Assembly: GCF_000807255.1 (NCBI RefSeq)
Contig: NZ_CP009268.1
Coordinates: 3,006,384 to 3,070,383 of the forward strand
Reading direction: 5' to 3'
Length of the DNA stretch: 64,000 nucleotides
Source of the DNA: Clostridium pasteurianum DSM 525 = ATCC 6013
Lineage (GTDB): Bacteria; Bacillota; Clostridia; Clostridiales; Clostridiaceae
Positions 12,489 through 21,429 of the stretch are shown here, piece by piece. Position 1 is the first letter of the stretch. Each line of letters opens with the position of its first letter. A program made the position numbers and the translations under genes. A model generated the notes under the pieces. That model saw nothing but the letters and a program-made list of their open reading frames with translations, did no database searches and had not been told where the DNA came from.

Positions 12489-13520
12489 CTAATTATCATT
12501 TGTTATGTTTAACATTTCTATAGCTGTTCCTTCATCAGTTATAAGTACATTTTTGTCATTACTAAGCTGAGTAGAAACTATGGCATCTGCTTTAGATTTT
12601 CCTCCAGCCACTGCTACAAGGTTATCTATTTTTTTTATATCTTCCATAGACAATCCTATAGATGGAGTAGAATGAACTACTTTTCCCTTTTTATCAAAAT
12701 AATAACCAAAGGCTTCACCTACAGACTTTTTTTCCAATATAACATTAATTTCTTCTTGACTTAATCCTCGTCTTGTACTCATTTCATCAGCTCTTCCAAT
12801 TCCATATATGACAACATCTGCATTGTGAAGCATATTTATGACATTTTTAATGCTCTTCTCATTGAGAATTGTGCTAAAAGCTAAATCACTTAAATTTTCT
12901 GGAACACTTAAAAGTTTGTATTTTGCCCCTAGCTTATTTGCAAATCTAGCGGCAAGAGTATTGGCTTCTGTTTCCACCATTCTTTCCATAGCTCCTCTTG
13001 CAGGAACTACAGTGGTATTTTTAAAATATGGAATACAGGGGAAACTATCAACTACTTCTTTTATAGTAGTACCGCCAGTAACTGCTACAATTGTATTATC
13101 CTTAATAATTCTTTTTACATATTGAGCAGCAGTTCTTCCGAGCTCTTTCATAACTGTATGATCTTCTTCTACATCTCCTGGAACAATTATAACATCTTTA
13201 ATTTTTAAAACCTTCTTCAAAGATTGTTCTATTTCACTTAATCCTTTAAATTCGTGAATAAAGTCTTTAAGCTTATTAATTATTTCTTCACCTTCTGCGG
13301 TTACAGTCATTCCCGGAGTACTTATATTTATCAAATTTTGCTTTTTTAAAAAATTAATCTCCGTTCTGACTATTCTTTCTCCAATCTCTAAATGGTTTGC
13401 CAAAATCCTTCTACCTATTGGCTGATTATAGTAAATTGCTCTAAGAATATTGTATCGTTTTTCAAGTAAGTCCATAAGCTCTGGAACAATTTTTTGCTGT
13501 AACTTTAAAACTTCCTGCAA
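12489..13520 (-). CDS. cggR: Central glycolytic genes regulator CggR
   Basis: CggR is a SorC/DeoR-family repressor of gapA and downstream glycolytic genes. In Bacillus it is released from DNA by fructose-1,6-bisphosphate. The 343-residue protein has an N-terminal winged-helix region (YNQPIGRRILANHLEIGERIVRTEINFL, about residues 30-60) and a sugar-phosphate-binding domain (VAVTGGTTIKEV and VVYGIGRADEM-like segments). The start is a TTG behind GAGGTGG. Two direct repeats that match a CggR operator lie immediately upstream, pointing to autoregulation of a cggR-gapA-pgk-tpiA transcript. Confidence 0.93.
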   Translation of the reverse strand: MQEVLKLQQKIVPELMDLLEKRYNILRAIYYNQPIGRRILANHLEIGERIVRTEINFLKKQNLINISTPGMTVTAEGEEIINKLKDFIHEFKGLSEIEQSLKKVLKIKDVIIVPGDVEEDHTVMKELGRTAAQYVKRIIKDNTIVAVTGGTTIKEVVDSFPCIPYFKNTTVVPARGAMERMVETEANTLAARFANKLGAKYKLLSVPENLSDLAFSTILNEKSIKNVINMLHNADVVIYGIGRADEMSTRRGLSQEEINVILEKKSVGEAFGYYFDKKGKVVHSTPSIGLSMEDIKKIDNLVAVAGGKSKADAIVSTQLSNDKNVLITDEGTAIEMLNITNDN

Positions 13521-13544
13521 TTAAACCACCTCTCTGGCCTTATG

Positions 13545-13574
13545 ATGTCCCAGTAACTCAATTCATGTCCCAGT
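13545..13574 (-). promoter_or_regulatory. Putative CggR operator (two direct repeats)
   Basis: On the minus strand the 10-mer ACTGGGACAT occurs twice with a 20-bp period (13574-13565 and 13554-13545), 24 bases upstream of the cggR start. The Bacillus CggR operator also consists of two direct GGGAC-containing repeats. Occupancy here would repress cggR and the glycolytic genes. Confidence 0.75.
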
Positions 13575-13656
13575 TAATATTATAAAATAAAAATTTTTAT
13601 TTTTAAATAGTATTTTAAAAAAAAATCTAAATTATTTTATTAAAATACTAAAAAGT

Positions 13657-15018
13657 CTAAAATCTTTTTCTTTTACTAGATGATTTTATTTCCATTTCAT
13701 CCCTATATTTTGCTATAGTTCTTCTAGAAATTTTCATGCCTTCATTTTTTAAAATATCACTTATTTGCTGATCTGAAATGGGTTTTGATTTATCTTCCTT
13801 ATCAATTATATCCCTAATATATTTTTTCACTTTTATTGTAGATATATCCTCATTTTTATTATTACTTATGGAAGTAGTAAATAAATCTTTAATTTTCATA
13901 ATACCTCTATCAGTATTTATATATTTATCTCTAATAGCTCTGCTGATAGTAGATTCATGCATATTAATTCTCTCAGAAATATCTTTTAAAGTCATTGGTT
14001 TTAAATAACTATGCTTATCTAAAAAATAATTTCTTTGAATATCAACAATTTGTTCAATAACTCTATAAATAGTATTTCTTCTCATATCTATACTTTTTAT
14101 TAAAAAAGTTGCACCATTTATCTTTTCTTTAACATATTTTTTAGCATCTTCATCCTGAGAATTATTTAAAATATTCTTATATATATTATTAATTGAAATC
14201 TTGGGAATAAAATTGTCATTCATTAAAATATATAAATCTTCTTTGACTTGCTTAATATAAGCATCTGGTATTATATATTCAGTTTCATCACCTGTGTAAA
14301 ATCCCCTAGAGGGTTTTGGTTCAAAGGATTTTATTATGTCTCCATAAATTTGAGCTTCATGAATTGTTATATTCATATCTTTCGCAATTTTATTATATTT
14401 ATTATCAGCTATATCTTCTAAATATCTATCTATTATTTCCTTAAGTTTGTTATCTAATATACCTTTTTTCCTAGCTTGTATCATTAAACATTCCTTTAAA
14501 TCTCTAGCTCCAATACCCGTAGGATCTAGTGACTGTATTACTTTTAGAGCTTCACTTATATATTTAGAATCTACCTTTAAGCTATTAGATAAATTTTCTA
14601 TACTCTCTGATAAATATCCTAAATTATTTATAGATTCAATAATATAAAAACATATGGATCTAATGTAATCATTTTCAAACAAATCTATAATTTGTTCTTT
14701 TAAAAAATCTTTTAATGACTTTTGTTCTGATATGAAATTAAAAGGGGATACATCTTCATTATTTCTAGAGATTTCTTTACTACTGTAATTGTCATCTTCT
14801 AAATATTTAGATAATTTATTGTAATCAATCTCATTATTGTCTTCCTTCAAAACCCCTGAAGCTTCTGCATCTATTACAGGATTTTCTTCTATTTCTTTAT
14901 TTACATAATCTAACAATTCATAATTGGACATCTGCAAAAGTTTTACAGATAATTGCATTTGCTGTGTCATTACAAGTTTTTGTTGTTGTGTCAAATTTAA
15001 ATTAAAATCTAAATTCAT
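13657..15018 (-). CDS. rpoN: RNA polymerase sigma-54 factor
   Basis: Sigma-54 directs polymerase to -24/-12 promoters that need AAA-type activators. The 453-residue protein has the N-terminal Gln-rich activator region (LTQQQKLVMTQQMQLSVKLLQMS), the core-binding domain with LDPTGIGARDLKECL, a helix-turn-helix (TLKDISERINMHESTISRAI) and the C-terminal RpoN box (ISRRTIAKYRDEM). An upstream ATG at 15069 exists, but GGTGATGAT precedes the ATG at 15018, which gives the standard start. It lies upstream of cggR, as in several clostridia. Confidence 0.95.
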   Translation of the reverse strand: MNLDFNLNLTQQQKLVMTQQMQLSVKLLQMSNYELLDYVNKEIEENPVIDAEASGVLKEDNNEIDYNKLSKYLEDDNYSSKEISRNNEDVSPFNFISEQKSLKDFLKEQIIDLFENDYIRSICFYIIESINNLGYLSESIENLSNSLKVDSKYISEALKVIQSLDPTGIGARDLKECLMIQARKKGILDNKLKEIIDRYLEDIADNKYNKIAKDMNITIHEAQIYGDIIKSFEPKPSRGFYTGDETEYIIPDAYIKQVKEDLYILMNDNFIPKISINNIYKNILNNSQDEDAKKYVKEKINGATFLIKSIDMRRNTIYRVIEQIVDIQRNYFLDKHSYLKPMTLKDISERINMHESTISRAIRDKYINTDRGIMKIKDLFTTSISNNKNEDISTIKVKKYIRDIIDKEDKSKPISDQQISDILKNEGMKISRRTIAKYRDEMEIKSSSKRKRF

Positions 15019-15119
15019 ATCATCACCTAAATTAAAATTAATTTGTATTACTAATAAATAGTATAACATACTTACCCATATACAAATAGCCTGTGGCTAT
15101 ATAATACTAAATAATATAT

Positions 15120-15962
15120 TTAGTATTTTTCAATAAAAAATACTCCACAGGCATCAGCTCCCGAATGTGTTCCAACTACACATCCAACTTCACATTCTAT
15201 AAAATTAGTGTTATTATTCTGTAAGTTTGTCCTCAAACTACATCTAACCTCTTCTGAGTCAATATGCAATAATATAGCTGTATCCTTATGAGACACTCCC
15301 AGATCATCTAAATAATTCAAAACAGTTTTTACTGCCTTCTTCGTTCCTCTAACCTTATTCATTACTGAAATTTCTCCATCTTTTATTTCCAATATAAGTT
15401 TTATACCAAGAATACCGCCAATAGTTCCTGCAGTTTTTGATAGCCTTCCTCCTTTTACAAGATTTTCAAGACTATTAAAAATTAAAGCACTTTTAACGTG
15501 GGGAATAGTTTCTTCTATCTGCTTTTTTATTTCATAAAGATTAAGCCCCTCTTCTCTTAGCCTACATGCCTTCAGTACAAGTACTCCAAGACCAGAAGTA
15601 ACATTTAAAGTATCAATAATAACTATATTTTCTTTTTTATCAATCATATCTCTAGCTATACAGGACGCCTGATAAGTACCGCTCATTTTTGAAGACATAT
15701 TTAAAAATAATATTTTATATCCTTCATGAATATATTTTTCAAAACATTCCAGACATCTTTGTGGATTAACCTGAGAAGTAGTCGGAAATTCCTCACTAAC
15801 TTTCATATATTCTAAAAGCTTTGGGGTTTTTATATCTATACCATCTAAATAAGTATTTTCACCTATATTCACTACAAGAGGCAATACTTCTATATCATAT
15901 TTTTTTATTATGTCTTCATTCAAATCTGCAGTACTTACCGTTATAATTTTAATTTTATCCAT
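15120..15962 (-). CDS. DegV family fatty-acid-binding protein
   Basis: DegV proteins bind a single fatty acid; in Firmicutes, FakB members present it to the kinase FakA. The 280-residue protein has the family pattern: ITVSTADLNEDIIKKYDIEVLPLVVNIG at the N-terminus, FPTTSQVNP in the lipid pocket, and the Gly-rich LVKGGRLSKTAGTIGGILGIKLIL. The start is the ATG at 15962, because the in-frame ATG 15 bases upstream is part of the GAGGAG site. It is followed on the other side by trmL after 39 bases. Confidence 0.9.
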   Translation of the reverse strand: MDKIKIITVSTADLNEDIIKKYDIEVLPLVVNIGENTYLDGIDIKTPKLLEYMKVSEEFPTTSQVNPQRCLECFEKYIHEGYKILFLNMSSKMSGTYQASCIARDMIDKKENIVIIDTLNVTSGLGVLVLKACRLREEGLNLYEIKKQIEETIPHVKSALIFNSLENLVKGGRLSKTAGTIGGILGIKLILEIKDGEISVMNKVRGTKKAVKTVLNYLDDLGVSHKDTAILLHIDSEEVRCSLRTNLQNNNTNFIECEVGCVVGTHSGADACGVFFIEKY

Positions 15963-16001
15963 TAAAATTCTCCTCATTATAATTATTTACCTATATTAAA
16001 A

Positions 16002-16484
16002 TTATTTCATGTTTTTAAAACCAATTTGTCTTAATCCTTCATAAGCTACTATAGCTACTGTATTTGAAAGATTCAAGGATCTAAGACTTGTTTTTATCAT
16101 GGGCACTCTTATACATTTTTCAGGATCACTATCTCTTATTTCATCTGGAAGTCCACAGGATTCTCTTCCAAATACAATAAAATCTCCCTGTTTAAAATGA
16201 ACATCATCATAATAATTTTTACCTTTAGTAGTAGAAAAGTAAAAATCTGAATTTTTATATAGCTGTCTTAATTCTTCAAAAGATTCATATACTTTCATAT
16301 CTAATTGATCCCAATAATCCAGACCTGCTCTTTTAAGATGTTTTTCATCTAAACTAAATCCAAGAGGTCTTATTAAATGCAGCTTACTATTTGTAAGCAC
16401 ACAAGTTCTAGCTATATTCCCAGTATTCTGAGGTATTTCAGGCTGAAATAAAACTATATTTAAATTTTCCTGTTCCAAAATCAT
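16002..16484 (-). CDS. trmL: tRNA (cytidine/uridine-34 2'-O)-methyltransferase TrmL
   Basis: This SPOUT-superfamily enzyme uses SAM to methylate the wobble ribose of tRNA-Leu isoacceptors. At 160 residues it has the trefoil-knot motifs: VLFQPEIPQNTGNIARTC at the N-terminus, FGRESCGLPDEI in the middle, and IRVPMIKTSLRSLNLSNTVAIVAYE at the C-terminal knot. These match TrmL closely in length and order. It is likely co-transcribed with the degV-like gene downstream. Confidence 0.94.
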   Translation of the reverse strand: MILEQENLNIVLFQPEIPQNTGNIARTCVLTNSKLHLIRPLGFSLDEKHLKRAGLDYWDQLDMKVYESFEELRQLYKNSDFYFSTTKGKNYYDDVHFKQGDFIVFGRESCGLPDEIRDSDPEKCIRVPMIKTSLRSLNLSNTVAIVAYEGLRQIGFKNMK

Positions 16485-16551
16485 TATAAATCCATCTCCC
16501 GCAAAAAATAAGTTATAAAATTTTATTACTCAAACAAAATATGCTAAACTA

Positions 16552-17373
16552 TCAAAGCACAAATTTTTCTATTACCTTCGCTACACCATCCTCATTATTT
16601 GTATCCGTTATATAATTTGCAATTTTTTTTACATGATCAGTGGCATTTCCCATGGCAACCCCAAGACCTGCAAATTCTATCATTGAAAAATCATTTTCAT
16701 TATCTCCAATGCAAATAACTTCTGATTGTAAAATATTATAAAAATCCGCTAAAACTTTTACTGCTCTACCTTTCGATACCCCTTTAATCATTATTTCTAT
16801 ATTATCTCTATTAGAACTTACCACCTCATAATATCCAGTTTTCAGTATTTCATCCTTTGCCTTTACTAGATTTTCATAATCATCACTAATGCATATACAT
16901 TTTAAAATATCATCGCCTTCTTCTTCAATAATTTTATCTATATCCTCAACTGTAACTAATTTTATCTTATTATTATCAGATAAATTTTTATTCATTATAG
17001 CATAAGTGTTACCTTGGAAGAATCCATTTTTCGTAATTACTGAATCGTATTTATTATAATACACATTAAATTTATACTTATTAAGTATGTTTTGTAATTC
17101 TTTGCACCTATCCACACCTATAGAAAGTTCATAAATAACATCATTTCTATCCTTTTCTCTTATATATGCTCCATTAGAGGCTATAACTGGAGCCTTTACA
17201 CCAATAAGTTCTGCATAATATCTAGCTGAAGCAAAAAGCCTTCCTGTACATACTGCTATTTTTACTCCTTTTTTAATAGCTTCTCTTAAAGCATTTAAAT
17301 TTTTTTCGCTTACTTCTTTTTTATCATCTAAAAGAGTTCCATCCATGTCAATGCAAATTAATTTATAACTCAT
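16552..17373 (-). CDS. Cof-type HAD-IIB family phosphatase
   Basis: The 273-residue hydrolase has all HAD motifs: ICIDMDGTLLDDKK (nucleophile Asp, residues 8-15), AVCTGR (motif II), the Lys in KGVSKGRAVKVLAD, and IGDNENDFSMIEFAGLGVAMGNA (motif IV). The family dephosphorylates sugar phosphates, flavin mononucleotide and other small metabolites; the substrate cannot be told from the sequence. AGGGAGAGG precedes the ATG. It is separated from the next, divergent gene by 365 bases. Confidence 0.93.
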   Translation of the reverse strand: MSYKLICIDMDGTLLDDKKEVSEKNLNALREAIKKGVKIAVCTGRLFASARYYAELIGVKAPVIASNGAYIREKDRNDVIYELSIGVDRCKELQNILNKYKFNVYYNKYDSVITKNGFFQGNTYAIMNKNLSDNNKIKLVTVEDIDKIIEEEGDDILKCICISDDYENLVKAKDEILKTGYYEVVSSNRDNIEIMIKGVSKGRAVKVLADFYNILQSEVICIGDNENDFSMIEFAGLGVAMGNATDHVKKIANYITDTNNEDGVAKVIEKFVL

Positions 17374-17738
17374 ATATAATCCTCTCCCTTATAAAAATAC
17401 GCTCTATATATTATACATTAATAATTTAATCAATTCACCGTTACAGATAATTATTTTTTATTATACATATTAATGTAATTTTACCACCAGTAATTATTAT
17501 CAAATAATCATAATTACTTGAAAAAGTTTTTGATAGAGTTTATACTATCATCAATGAATATTAATAAATCACCATATTTGTTCTATAATTTTTATATAAT
17601 CTTAAATTAGCATGAGAATTATCTTCTATGTCCATATAAGATTTAAATTATTGCTGATTATAGTTCTATAAAATAAAATTATGTAAATATTATTTTTATA
17701 TAATTATTTTATTATACTTCTAGTAGGAGGAAAATACT
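17374..17738. other. Divergent intergenic region
   Basis: This 365-base AT-rich region should carry divergent promoters for the HAD gene and the AAA-RyR gene. The latter has a strong AGGAGGAAAATACT site. I see no other gene or structured RNA. Confidence 0.6.
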
Positions 17739-20318
17739 ATGAATAAAAAACAATTAAAAATAGTGGTATCTGGAGATATTTGTATAAATTTATTGCAGTG
17801 GAAAACTAATAGCTGCATAAGGGGATTAAATTGGCAATCATATCCCTATGTACATAGTGACATAAAACCTGGAGAAGCACTGCTTTTATCAAAATTTATA
17901 GCTGCCGCAACAAATTTACCTGTAATATCACCTGAATTAGATTATTCAAATGGAATTCTACCAAAAGAAATTTTACACTCTACTTCCGAATTAGGACTAT
18001 TTTCTCTAAGCGGCAAAAAAAACGATAAGAATAAAGTATACAGGATAAAAAACTTTTTAGGATATACTGGTCCCTGTGATAAAATACCAGAACTGCTTCC
18101 AGTAGTCAATGATGATGAAAATGCTGATTTAGTTATATTGGATGACGAAGATAATGGATTTAATTCTAGTAAGGAGTTTTGGCCTCTATCACTTAAATCC
18201 CCTAATAAAACTCCTGTAGTTATATACAAAATGAATAATCCCATAGGATCTAATAGTCTTTGGCAGCATCTTGAAAAATTTCATATTAAAAATACTATAG
18301 TAGTTATAAATGCAGATGATTTACGTTCAAAAGGTGTCAATATCAGCAGAAGTCTTTCCTGGGAAAGAACAGCATTAGACTTCATTTGGCAGCTCAATAA
18401 CAATCCCAACCTGTCTTTTCTTGCAAAATGCCATCATCTCATAGTACCTTTCGGACTTGAAGGTGCAATACATTATAGAAATGATGGTACTAATGAATCT
18501 CGCTTATATTTTTTGACAAATGAATTTGAAGGCGATTTTATTAAAGAAGATCAAGGCAGTATGTATGGACTTTTATCCTGCTTTGTAGCAGGTCTCACTC
18601 ATAACGTTGTATTTGGAATTCTAAATAATGAAGACTTAAATGATTCCATAAGTGAAGGTATAAGAGAAGGAATTGTATATTCTCAGAAATATTTTATCCA
18701 TGGCTTTGGAAAAGATGCTAAAGAAGAAGTCTGTCCAAGTGATATATTCCTAGAAGGAGAAAATGATTTTATATACAAAGAACAGATACAGGATGTTGTA
18801 ATACGTAATTCCAACAATCCAAATTGCAGAGCTTGTTGGTATATAATTAAAGATAAAAGCTCTATTAACTTAGCTGAAATAGCCTATGATATAGTAAAAA
18901 ATGGTGAAGAGAGTGCATTAAAGTTTATACCTATAGCACAATTTGGAAATTTAAAAACCGTTGATAGAACAGAAATTGAAAGTTATAGAAGTATCAAAAA
19001 TCTAATGGTGGAATATGTAAATACCAAAAATGCTGTTCGTCCACTTTCCATAGCAGTATTTGGTACTCCTGGTTCTGGGAAATCCTTTGGTGTAACAGAA
19101 GTAGCATCAAGTATTGCTCCTGGTTTAATAAAAAAAATAAATTTTAATCTTTCACAGCTGCAGACATTAGATGATTTAATTAGTGCTTTCCACAAAGTCA
19201 GAGATCTTTCTCTAGAGGGCAAGCTGCCTTTAGTATTCTTTGATGAATTCGACTCAAATTTTGATACAAATTTAGGTTGGTTAAAATACTTCCTAGCCCC
19301 TATGCAGGATGGTGTATTTAGAGAAGGTGACTCCATTCATCCTATTGGTAAAGCAATTTTTGTATTTGCAGGTGGAACAAGCAGTACTTTTGAACAATTT
19401 TGTGGTGAAGAAATTGAAGATGAAAGTGAGAAGAAAAATTTCTTAAAAGAATTTCAAGGTGCTAAAGGTCCTGATTTTATAAGTCGTTTAAGAGGATATG
19501 TAAATATCTTAGGCCCTAATCAGACAGATGAAAACTGGGATCAGTTATTTATCGTTAGAAGAGCTATGTTGCTGCGTTCACTAATAGAACGTAAATTTCC
19601 TCATTTAATAGCTGAAAAAGGAGAGGCCCAAATAGATAATGGAGTATTGAGAGCTATGCTTAAAGTGCCAAAATATAAGCATGAATCTCGTTCTATGGAA
19701 GCTATTCTTGAAATGAGTATGCTAAATAACGCAAAAAAATGGGAGCAATCCTATTTACCTTCAAAAGAACAGCTTAAACTCCATGTAGATGAAGAACAAT
19801 TTTCAAGGCACCTGATGCAGGATGCATTTTTCAGTGAAAAGATTGAAAAACTTGCAATGGATATTTATAAAAGACATGAAATGATGAAAACCACCAGCAG
19901 CAGTAAAAATTATACTCAATTGTGGCATAGTCTTGATGAAGACGTTAAAAATTCAAGTATAGACCAAATAAAACACATACCAGATGCATTACATAGAGTT
20001 AATTATGATATAGTATCAGTGAAAGAAAGAGTAAATGCCATAAAATTTACAGACAAGGAATTAAACACTCTAGCTGCTTATGAACATAAACGCTGGTGTC
20101 TTCAGAAAAAAGAAGCTGGATGGACCTATGGAAGAACTAAAGACTCTCAAGCTAAAACTCATCCGTCCTTAGTTGCCTGGGAAATGTTACCCGAAGACAG
20201 AAAAAAAAGAGTAATTGAAACAGTTAAATTTTGGCCAGAAATATTGGCAGATGCAAACTTTAAAATAGAAAGATTAAAATCTCTATGTTATTGTGAAGTC
20301 CACGGATTATTAGATTGA
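17739..20318 (+). CDS. AAA family ATPase with C-terminal RyR domain
   Basis: This 859-residue protein has three parts. Residues 1 to about 430 form an uncharacterised N-terminal region, with segments such as VVSGDICINLL and ADDLRSKGVNISRSLSWE (from about residue 192) that faintly recall a sugar-kinase-like fold. An AAA ATPase domain follows, with Walker A GTPGSGKS (442-449), Walker B LVFFDEFDS (Asp502-Glu503) and an arginine-rich region after it. The C-terminus (about 765-845) matches the RyR domain, with LAAYEHKRW, GWTYGRTKD and HPSLVAWEMLPED. Bacterial RyR domains have been proposed as small-ligand sensors in conflict systems. It appears to be monocistronic. The function is unknown. Confidence 0.85.
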   Translation: MNKKQLKIVVSGDICINLLQWKTNSCIRGLNWQSYPYVHSDIKPGEALLLSKFIAAATNLPVISPELDYSNGILPKEILHSTSELGLFSLSGKKNDKNKVYRIKNFLGYTGPCDKIPELLPVVNDDENADLVILDDEDNGFNSSKEFWPLSLKSPNKTPVVIYKMNNPIGSNSLWQHLEKFHIKNTIVVINADDLRSKGVNISRSLSWERTALDFIWQLNNNPNLSFLAKCHHLIVPFGLEGAIHYRNDGTNESRLYFLTNEFEGDFIKEDQGSMYGLLSCFVAGLTHNVVFGILNNEDLNDSISEGIREGIVYSQKYFIHGFGKDAKEEVCPSDIFLEGENDFIYKEQIQDVVIRNSNNPNCRACWYIIKDKSSINLAEIAYDIVKNGEESALKFIPIAQFGNLKTVDRTEIESYRSIKNLMVEYVNTKNAVRPLSIAVFGTPGSGKSFGVTEVASSIAPGLIKKINFNLSQLQTLDDLISAFHKVRDLSLEGKLPLVFFDEFDSNFDTNLGWLKYFLAPMQDGVFREGDSIHPIGKAIFVFAGGTSSTFEQFCGEEIEDESEKKNFLKEFQGAKGPDFISRLRGYVNILGPNQTDENWDQLFIVRRAMLLRSLIERKFPHLIAEKGEAQIDNGVLRAMLKVPKYKHESRSMEAILEMSMLNNAKKWEQSYLPSKEQLKLHVDEEQFSRHLMQDAFFSEKIEKLAMDIYKRHEMMKTTSSSKNYTQLWHSLDEDVKNSSIDQIKHIPDALHRVNYDIVSVKERVNAIKFTDKELNTLAAYEHKRWCLQKKEAGWTYGRTKDSQAKTHPSLVAWEMLPEDRKKRVIETVKFWPEILADANFKIERLKSLCYCEVHGLLD

Positions 20319-20385
20319 AAATTAGATAATCTTTATCTTCTGTGATATTTTAGCATATTTAATATGCACTATATTTAATTTTTTA

Positions 20386-20420
20386 ATGAGGATATAAAGA
20401 AAATTTCTTTATATCCTCAT
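20386..20420. terminator. Convergent terminator hairpin
   Basis: A stem of at least 14 bp (ATGAGGATATAAAG and its complement) lies between the convergent AAA-RyR gene and the gene on the minus strand, with T-rich bases on both sides. Confidence 0.75.
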
Positions 20421-20499
20421 CATAATAAACTCTATATTATAAAATCATTTTCTATCTTAATATATTAAGCAATTTATTTATATTAACTATGTATTAAAT

Positions 20500-21084
20500 C
20501 TAATTTGTCTTTTCAACTGAATTTTTTGGAACACATATTTGAGTCTTTTTCTTAACAAACACTTTTTTAGGATTATGCAAATATACATCTGCATACATAT
20601 CATTCACACTTGAAGTAATCAATCCATATCCTTTAAGTTCATAGACATTATATTCATTAGCTTCTATAAGTTTAGCATCATCCTCGTAAGAATTGTCTTG
20701 AACTAATTCCGTGGATTTACTGTCATATTCTTGTAAAGAACCATTTATATTAATTATATAATTTTTAGTATCCCTGTCCAAAATTTCTTTTACATATATT
20801 TTATCATTGGATTTTGATAATGGTTTAATTGTATATGTATTTAAAACTTCATCTTCTAGTTGATATCCTTTTTCTTTAAAAGTCCATATCAGTGATGGTA
20901 AAATAATTGTAATAATAAAAATTATTATACATCCAATAAAAATATCAACCAATACAAATTGACATATCTTTGCATTTTTATACTTGTAACTACATTTTTT
21001 CCTATTTAATTTTTTAAATTGATAACTATAAAGAAAAATAACAGGTATTAAAAATAAAAATGATATATACATAAAGGTAACCAC
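20500..21084 (-). CDS. Hypothetical two-TM membrane protein
   Basis: This 194-residue protein is not recognised. Two hydrophobic segments lie near the N-terminus (about residues 4-20 and 44-68), with a Lys-rich loop between them. The remaining 125 residues are polar and predicted to be extracytoplasmic or cytoplasmic depending on topology, with no motif I know. The start is a GTG behind GAGGTG with a 7-base gap. It lies between a convergent terminator and tRNA-Leu and seems monocistronic. Confidence 0.7.
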   Translation of the reverse strand: MVTFMYISFLFLIPVIFLYSYQFKKLNRKKCSYKYKNAKICQFVLVDIFIGCIIIFIITIILPSLIWTFKEKGYQLEDEVLNTYTIKPLSKSNDKIYVKEILDRDTKNYIININGSLQEYDSKSTELVQDNSYEDDAKLIEANEYNVYELKGYGLITSSVNDMYADVYLHNPKKVFVKKKTQICVPKNSVEKTN

Positions 21085-21216
21085 ATATATTCACCTCATT
21101 TCAATATTATTCTATATTTATACAACAAAAATAGATAAAATGTTAGAATAATGTTATTATATCATATAAATTGTAAAAATTACTCAATATCTATAGTATT
21201 TTAATGATAAAAACTA

Positions 21217-21245
21217 AAGGCTTCCAGTAAGTTACCGGAAGCCTT
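21217..21245 (-). terminator. Terminator after tRNA-Leu
   Basis: A 9-bp G/C-containing stem (AAGGCTTCC and its complement) lies just past the tRNA on the minus strand and is followed by TAGTTTTTATC. Confidence 0.8.
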
Positions 21246-21258
21246 ATATTATATACTT

Positions 21259-21342
21259 TGGTGCGGATAACAGGATTTGAACCTGCACGGCTAAGCCACT
21301 AGCACCTGAAGCTAACGCGTCTGCCAATTCCGCCATATCCGC
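21259..21342 (-). tRNA. tRNA-Leu (anticodon CAG)
   Basis: This 84-nt gene includes the encoded CCA. The acceptor stem GCGGATA pairs with TATCCGC, and the anticodon loop TTCAGGT carries CAG. A long variable arm of the leucine class is present (TGGCTTAGCCGT), as is the T-arm CAGG-TTCAAAT-CCTG. It is transcribed alone, with its own terminator. Confidence 0.96.
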
Positions 21343-21429
21343 ATACTAATTTTTAGGTTATTGCAGCATAACCAACACAATCTATTATACTACAATAGCC
21401 TAAATAATCAAATATTAAATAAAATTAAT

